Shown here: piece by piece, positions 23,678 through 28,182 of the stretch
How the letters are laid out: each line of letters starts with the position of its first letter
How positions within the stretch are numbered: the first letter of the stretch is position 1
Assembly (NCBI GenBank): GCA_034104345.1
Contig: JAXEDY010000001.1
Span: 1 to 28,182, forward strand
DNA from: HGM11416 sp034104345
Lineage (GTDB): Bacteria; Bacillota; Clostridia; Christensenellales; Borkfalkiaceae
Length of the DNA: 28,182 nt
Reading direction: 5' to 3'
Notes under the pieces: generated by a model
Seen by the model: only the letters and a program-made list of their open reading frames with translations
What the model was told of the DNA's origin: nothing
Database searches by the model: none
Program-made: the position numbers and the translations under genes

Positions 23678-24970
23678 TTAGCCGCGTTTTAAAAGCGTTT
23701 CGATTTTTACCGAAAGGCACAAAATTTCGGTTGCGGTTTTCAACTCGGAAAGGCAGGGAAAACTCGGCGCGATGCGGATGTTCGAATTTTTCGGATCGTT
23801 ATGATAAGGAAAAGCCGCGCCGGCGTCGGTTAAGGTAACGCCGCATTCTTTGCAACGTTTTACCACTTCTTTTGCGCAGCCTTCTACTTCGAGCGAGATA
23901 AAATACCCTCCGTTAGGCACCGTCCACTTTGCGATTCCGCTTAAATTATCGGCAAGAATTTTTTCGGCAAGTTCGAATTTAGGGCGCAAAATTTCGGCGT
24001 GTTTGCGCATTTGTTCTTTAACGCCGTTAAGGTCTTTAAAAAACCGAACGTGGCGAAGTTGGTTCACCTTGTCGTGCCCGATGGTTTGAACGCCCAACTG
24101 TTTTTTTATTTCGGCAATGTTTTTTTCGCTTGCCGCAAGCGCCGCGATGCCGGAGCCTGGGAAACTGATTTTAGAAGTAGAAGTAAATTTATAAACGAGA
24201 TCGGGGTTGCCCGCTTTTTCACATTCGGCTAAAATTTCGAGCAAAAAGTCCTGTTTGTCGGCGTAAAGATGATGCACCGAATAGGCGTTATCCCAATAAA
24301 TTCTGAAATCTTTGGCGGCAGGTTTAAGGCGGGCAAATCGGCGCACCACTTCGTCGCTGTAAGTCGTGCCGTCGGGGTTCGAATATTTAGGAACGCACCA
24401 AATGCCCTTAACCGCTTCGTCTTTTATAAGTTCTTCAACGATATTCATATCCGGTCCGTCGTTGTTCATTGGTACGTTAATCATTTCGATGCCGAAATAT
24501 TCGGTTATTCCGAAATGCCTATCGTATCCCGGAACCGGGCAAAGCCATTTAACTTTGTCGAGTTTCGCCCACGGCGTGCTTCCTAAAACGCCGTGCGTCA
24601 TCGAACGCGATATGCAGTCATACATAACGTTAAGCGACGAATTGCCGTAAATTATTATGTTTTTCGCGGGAACTTCGATAATATCGCCGAGCAGCCTTTT
24701 ACATTCTTCGATACCGCCTAAAACGCCGTAATTTCGGCAGTCGATGCCGTCTTCGCACCTTAAATCCGCCGACGAATTTAAAACGTCCATCATTTTCATC
24801 GACAAATCGAGTTGTTCTTTGCACGGCTTCCCGCGCGACATGTTAAGGTTTAACCCTTGCTTTTTATATTCTTCGTATTTTTCAAGAAGATAAGCCAAAG
24901 TTTCGCCGTTTTTTAATTCGCTTGTTTTTAATTGGTCGGTCGCGCAGATTTTTTTGTTTAATTCGCTCAT
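23678..24970 (-). CDS. PLP-dependent aminotransferase, putative aspartate aminotransferase (Aminotran_MocR type)
   Basis: The ATG at 24970 is chosen over 25015, because the predicted promoter (-10 at 25006-25011) starts transcription downstream of 25015. The 430-residue protein belongs to fold-type I aminotransferases of the group annotated as aspartate aminotransferase in clostridia and actinobacteria: LNLNMSRGKPCKEQLDLS at the N-terminus, YGNSSLNVMYDCISRS around the cofactor phosphate site, WCVPKYSNPDGTTYSD, the cofactor aspartate in IYWDNAYSVHHL, the Schiff-base lysine K267 in TSTSKISFPGSG, and RIAPSFP containing the substrate carboxylate arginine. It would exchange amino groups between aspartate (or a related amino acid) and 2-oxoglutarate. 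It is a single-gene unit with its own promoter and terminator, flanked by hairpin repeats. Substrate is inferred from family. Confidence 0.88.
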   Translation of the reverse strand: MSELNKKICATDQLKTSELKNGETLAYLLEKYEEYKKQGLNLNMSRGKPCKEQLDLSMKMMDVLNSSADLRCEDGIDCRNYGVLGGIEECKRLLGDIIEVPAKNIIIYGNSSLNVMYDCISRSMTHGVLGSTPWAKLDKVKWLCPVPGYDRHFGITEYFGIEMINVPMNNDGPDMNIVEELIKDEAVKGIWCVPKYSNPDGTTYSDEVVRRFARLKPAAKDFRIYWDNAYSVHHLYADKQDFLLEILAECEKAGNPDLVYKFTSTSKISFPGSGIAALAASEKNIAEIKKQLGVQTIGHDKVNQLRHVRFFKDLNGVKEQMRKHAEILRPKFELAEKILADNLSGIAKWTVPNGGYFISLEVEGCAKEVVKRCKECGVTLTDAGAAFPYHNDPKNSNIRIAPSFPCLSELKTATEILCLSVKIETLLKRG

Positions 24971-25005
24971 TTTTTTTGCCTGCCGTGTTTTGTTTTTACC
25001 TTTGC

Positions 25006-25034
25006 ATGTTACCACAGCGCGCTTTCAATGTCAA
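25006..25034 (-). promoter_or_regulatory. Sigma-A promoter of the aminotransferase gene
   Basis: On the minus strand TTGACA (25034-25029) and TAACAT (25011-25006) are 17 bp apart. The start site would be near 24999, about 30 nt before the ATG at 24970; this decides the start codon. Confidence 0.7.
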
Positions 25035-25123
25035 GCGCGGCGACTTTTTCTGCCGAGTTTAACCTTTTTTAACTTCTTATGATTATTATAAGTTTTGGTG
25101 AAGACAACGACTTAAAAATTTTA

Positions 25124-25150
25124 CGAATATGCCGATAATCGACTTATTGC
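25124..25150 (-). repeat. Dispersed palindromic repeat, diverged intergenic copy
   Basis: The minus strand reads AATAAGTCGATTATCGGC followed by ATATTCG, matching the shared pattern TATAWGYCSRTTAWCGGC apart from its first base. It lies alone between the aminotransferase promoter and the hairpin array. Confidence 0.6.
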
Positions 25151-25172
25151 GATACTTTTTTACTTTTTTCGC

Positions 25173-25371
25173 CGTAGGGGCGATTCCGTTTTTACATTAC
25201 ACCCGTAGGGGCGGGCATCGTCCGCCCCCCCCGTTTTATTCATTTTATTATCGTTGGGGCGACTTCGAATCGCCCGTCGTTTTATTCATCTTTACACCGT
25301 AGGGGAGATCATCGGTCGCCCGCTATTTTATTCTTCTTATTATCGTAGGGGCGATTCACGAATCGCCCGCC
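25173..25371 (+). repeat. Array of five GTAGGGGCG-type hairpin repeats
   Basis: Units begin near 25173 (truncated), 25206, 25253, 25300 and 25346; the last four have periods of 47, 47 and 46 bp. Each unit is a hairpin such as GTAGGGGCGATTCACGAATC followed by GCCCG, with compensating changes in arms (for example GGGGCGGGCATCGTCCGCCC). Spacers of about 20 bp are of the type TTTTATTCATTTTATTATC. The element matches the pair at 23602-23673 on the other side of the aminotransferase gene. Confidence 0.85.
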
Positions 25372-25505
25372 CTAATTTTCCTTTAAACCAAACAACGGAA
25401 CGTCGTATGCGCCGTCCCCTACAAATTTTGTTTGCGCTTTTGCGCGCTGTATTCACCGAACACGGGCAGCGGAACGCTACCGTTTTTTGCCTTTAAAAAT
25501 AACAA

Positions 25506-25547
25506 AAACGCCCCTATATGTCGATTAACGGCACCTTCGGGGCGTTT
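25506..25547 (-). terminator. Terminator of the CxxC-repeat gene with a dispersed repeat as its loop
   Basis: On the minus strand AAACGCCCC (25547-25539) pairs with GGGGCGTTT (25514-25506), followed by TTGTTATTTTT. The 24-nt loop (25515-25538) is a copy of the dispersed repeat; on the plus strand it contains TATATGTCGATTAACGGC. It lies about 80 nt behind the stop codon at 25625. Confidence 0.8.
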
Positions 25548-25624
25548 CGTCAAGAAAACGTATAAACGCTTTTAACATTTTAGCGGCGGGTTTTAAAAAC
25601 ACACGCCACTTAAAACTTATTTTT

Positions 25625-28182
25625 TTACCAGCCTATTTTTACCGCGCTAATGATAAAAACGTTACCGCAAACATTGCAGTATCTACCGGTGTATCTGTAA
25701 CCGTCGTTTACCCAAACGATAGTAGAACCGATAGTATTGTGCTCAGCTCTTAACGAAATTTCAACTTCAACTTTATGATCGAGATCGAAGTTTGCAACCT
25801 CGCCAGCATCGTGACCTTCTCTGATAAGAGCCGCTTTTAAAGCTTCTTTGTAAGCAGCTTTGGTGAGAGCTAACTTATAGGTGCCTTTGTTGGTGCAGGT
25901 GCCTTCTACAACAGTAGTTACAGTATAGCCGGCAACAGCAGCAGCTTCAGCATCTACAACAATCTTACCGTCTATCGAATCAAAAATACCGGCAGCAAAA
26001 GGAAGTTGAACGATAAGAACATTTTCGTCGCCGTTAAGAGCGCAACCTTCGCGTTTGCACGATACGGTGAAGGTGAAATCTTCCAGATCGATATCGCCGT
26101 ACACAACGTCGTGACCAAGAGCTTTGATTACGTCATGCTGAGTTTCACCACAGTCACCTGCGCAAACGTATATATCATAACCGTCTTCGGTGCAGGTAGG
26201 ATCTTTGTGTTGAGTTATATCGGTCGGATCGAAACTTGCGGGTTTTTTATGTTCAGTCTTAACGTAAACAGGTTGCCATTTAGCGCAAACGTCGCATTTG
26301 AAGAAACCGTTAGCAGCATCGTCCTCTACAAAATCTTTGCAGGTAGGAGCAAGACCGGTGTAGTTAATACCTTCTTTATCGGGCGAATAGGTATGATCGT
26401 AAGCACAAACAATTACTTCGCCGTTAAGGATATGACCGGAAGTAGCAAGCGTTACATCTTCGGTAGAGCCGTCGACGTAAGTAAGTCTTGCTTTACCGTT
26501 ATCTTTGCAGGTAGATTTAATGATTATTACATACGATTTAACCGTTTTTTGCACAGTGCCGGTAGCGTCACAAGGAGTTTCAACAAATTTGGTGTGATCA
26601 GGATCTGCTTCGGTAGGATCGGCAACGATTGCTTTGTTAAGTCTTACACATTTCCAGGTAACAACGATATTGTTATCGGTTTCAGTGATAGTGTAAACTT
26701 TGTTGTGCCCAAGTGCGGGAATTTCAACAGTCTTGTTTTCTTGTTTACAATCGTCGCACTTAACGATGGTAAATTCACCCTTTTCGGTGCAGGTTGCATA
26801 TTTGGTAGTTTTGGTTTCACCCTTGTGCGAAACAAAAACTTTAACAGGACGGTTGGTACCGCATCTGTCGCATTTATAGAAGCCGACCATCGGAGCCTTT
26901 TCGGGACCGGCAGTTAAGCAGTTTACGGTGCCGATTACTTGGAACGCAGCAGCGTTCTTTTCATCGCGTAAATCGAATAAATCGTCGTCGGCTACAACAG
27001 CGTCTAATACGGCGTTGTGGTGACCAAGAGCGGTGCCTTCTTTTTCTTTGCGGATTTCAACGGGATTACCGTCGTCATCGAGCAAGATTTTATCGGTTCC
27101 GTCGGTATTTTTACCGATAACAATATCTGTATAGACTATATAGGCATTTTCGGTGCAGGTAGCGGCTACTTCTTTAATGGTAGGAGCTTTTTTAGAAACG
27201 ACAGATTCAAGAGCTTCGTTGCAAGTTCTGCACATAAGGTCGAATACCCAATAGCTATTATTATCGGTGGGTTCGTGAAACTTGGTGCAAACAACGTCGT
27301 GACCGACTGCAGGAACAGTTACGCAAACTTCGCTTCCGCAGCCACTGCAGTGATAATAGTTAACGCCTTTGGTGAGGCAAGTAGGAGCAACGCTCTTAGC
27401 CTTATCTTCTTCGGTCTGAAGATCTTCGCTAAAAGCAACATGTTCGCTTCTTACTTTAACTTCGATATTCTTACCGCATTCATCACAATTAAAGAAACCT
27501 TGCACGCCTGCTCTGTCGCAAGTAAGTCTGCTGCTCACATATTGAACTTTATCGCCATAGGTTTCGTCTAACACCAAAACTTTGGAGGTATCGATTTCAA
27601 CGTTTTTACCATCGAGAACAAGCAAGTGCCGAGTTCTAACATTGCATTTTATTTCATGCACACCGCCATTTGGATCAAAAAATTCGTATGAATCCATCCT
27701 GCCGTAAATAGAGCAACTGGGAGCGTCGGTGCCACGAACATAAGTATAATAACTGTTCACTTCGTTCGTCGCCTCGCCGTCTTTATCTAAAACGTAGATA
27801 GCAGGAATTACTTTGTAAACGCTGGGAGCTTCGTCGTCAATATGAGCGTTGCTGCAAACGGTGCATCTACGAACAAGAAGACCTTCGGTGTCATCACCGG
27901 GTTCTCTAACAATGGTCCAATCGCCGAATTGGTGCCCCGGAGCGGGAGTTTCTTCGAGAACTTCGAGGGTTTCGTGGCAAACCGAGCAAACGTTAGCAAC
28001 AACGGTCTTCGCTTCGCAAACGCAAGGATCACCTCTATGCGCTTCGTCAAGTAAATAAGTTACTTTAACGATGGTGTGTTCTTTAGCTTCACCGTCAACC
28101 TCAGCGGGAACAACGTTAATTTCTTTGCCGCAAACAGTACAAACGTCAGCGTTACGAGCGCCGATTAAGCAGTTTTTACGGG
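25625..28182 (-). CDS. Large CxxC-repeat protein, probably extracellular (5' end beyond window)
   Basis: The frame is open without interruption from the right edge to the stop at 25625, giving about 851 visible residues; the N-terminus lies outside. An apparent GTG start at 27760 is internal: the 140 codons before it contain the same modules. The protein is built of repeated units with a CxxC pair (CTVC, CSVC, CDEC, CSGC, CRTC, CDRC, CDDC, CDVC, CNVC) often preceded by a lone C in phrases like ATCTEKGEFTIVKC and followed by ALGH-type ends (PALGHNK, KALGHDV, PAVGHDV). Such C-C-CxxC-GH modules are common in clostridial cell-surface proteins and probably bind zinc or form disulfides. No membrane anchor or sortase motif is present at the C-terminus (NVFIISAVKIGW). 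Function unknown; surface location is inferred because the signal peptide would be outside the window. Confidence 0.85.
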   Translation of the reverse strand, partial: RKNCLIGARNADVCTVCGKEINVVPAEVDGEAKEHTIVKVTYLLDEAHRGDPCVCEAKTVVANVCSVCHETLEVLEETPAPGHQFGDWTIVREPGDDTEGLLVRRCTVCSNAHIDDEAPSVYKVIPAIYVLDKDGEATNEVNSYYTYVRGTDAPSCSIYGRMDSYEFFDPNGGVHEIKCNVRTRHLLVLDGKNVEIDTSKVLVLDETYGDKVQYVSSRLTCDRAGVQGFFNCDECGKNIEVKVRSEHVAFSEDLQTEEDKAKSVAPTCLTKGVNYYHCSGCGSEVCVTVPAVGHDVVCTKFHEPTDNNSYWVFDLMCRTCNEALESVVSKKAPTIKEVAATCTENAYIVYTDIVIGKNTDGTDKILLDDDGNPVEIRKEKEGTALGHHNAVLDAVVADDDLFDLRDEKNAAAFQVIGTVNCLTAGPEKAPMVGFYKCDRCGTNRPVKVFVSHKGETKTTKYATCTEKGEFTIVKCDDCKQENKTVEIPALGHNKVYTITETDNNIVVTWKCVRLNKAIVADPTEADPDHTKFVETPCDATGTVQKTVKSYVIIIKSTCKDNGKARLTYVDGSTEDVTLATSGHILNGEVIVCAYDHTYSPDKEGINYTGLAPTCKDFVEDDAANGFFKCDVCAKWQPVYVKTEHKKPASFDPTDITQHKDPTCTEDGYDIYVCAGDCGETQHDVIKALGHDVVYGDIDLEDFTFTVSCKREGCALNGDENVLIVQLPFAAGIFDSIDGKIVVDAEAAAVAGYTVTTVVEGTCTNKGTYKLALTKAAYKEALKAALIREGHDAGEVANFDLDHKVEVEISLRAEHNTIGSTIVWVNDGYRYTGRYCNVCGNVFIISAVKIGW

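Larger units (their letters stand above)
24971..25624. other. Repeat-rich intergenic region upstream of the aminotransferase
   Basis: No gene is supported. The region holds the aminotransferase promoter (25006-25034), a dispersed-repeat copy (25124-25150), an array of GTAGGGG hairpins (25173-25371), a reverse-orientation relative GTAGGGGACGGCGCATACG (complement of about 25396-25422), featureless sequence to about 25500, and the terminator of the CxxC-repeat gene (25506-25547). Confidence 0.7.

Noticed and set aside
23491..23838. 115-codon plus-strand frame containing GAIHESPAVF
   Set aside because: It is the translation of the GTAGGGGCG hairpin repeats and runs antisense into the aminotransferase gene.
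25173..25371. CRISPR array
   Set aside because: Spacing is regular, but the hairpin units vary and the spacers are similar to each other, the reverse of CRISPR; no cas genes are nearby.
27760..28182. Frameshift or separate upstream gene at the right edge
   Set aside because: The main frame continues without a stop through all 140 codons to the edge with the same CxxC modules, so it is one gene.

Overview
The window is a stretch of a spore-forming Clostridia-like (Bacillota) chromosome. The evidence is a set of sporulation and germination genes (spoIIR, sleB, ypeB), low to moderate GC content, strong Shine-Dalgarno sequences, sigma-A type promoters and Gram-positive lipoproteins. The genus cannot be named from sequence alone; an uncultured gut lineage is plausible but inferred. 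All protein genes except one small lipoprotein lie on the minus strand, so operons read from right to left.

Left end (1-2860): a tRNA-Arg(CCG) with its terminator, then an iron-sulfur cluster operon (Rrf2/IscR-like repressor, cysteine desulfurase, IscU scaffold). The operon is driven by a consensus promoter (TTGACA-17-TATAAT) with an inverted repeat over the expected start site, which suggests autoregulation. A divergent promoter drives a small lipoprotein of unknown function (3091-3546).

3670-7160: sleB-ypeB, the cortex-lysis pair for spore germination, followed upstream by spoIIR. YpeB carries an extra lysine/glutamate-rich N-terminal region of about 235 residues. The spoIIR Shine-Dalgarno sequence lies inside a long hairpin that ends in a T run. 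Then come a P2A-type calcium ATPase (7326-9929) and a VanW-family exported protein (10387-11628).

11801-22824: an eight-gene cluster, oppA-oppB-oppC-oppD-oppF-DUF3899-chorismate mutase-M29 aminopeptidase. It imports oligopeptides and very likely hydrolyses them inside the cell. OppA, OppC, OppD and OppF are all much larger than usual: about 400 residues are inserted in OppD, 130 in OppF and 215 in the external loop of OppC, and OppA has 845 residues. This coordinated enlargement is one of the most unusual things here.

23541-25015: a stand-alone PLP aminotransferase flanked on both sides by tandem hairpin repeats with a period of about 47 bp. The right end (25625 to the edge) is a large CxxC-repeat protein, probably extracellular, whose reading frame is open to the window edge, so its N-terminus is missing.

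A short dispersed sequence, core TATAAGCCCGTTAACGGC, occurs at least seven times on both strands, inside genes (spoIIR, the YpeB extension, the DUF3899 N-terminus), between genes, and as the loop of a terminator. Two copies are identical over 26 nt. It resembles in-frame palindromic insertion elements or uptake-type signal sequences and is the best candidate here for something undescribed.
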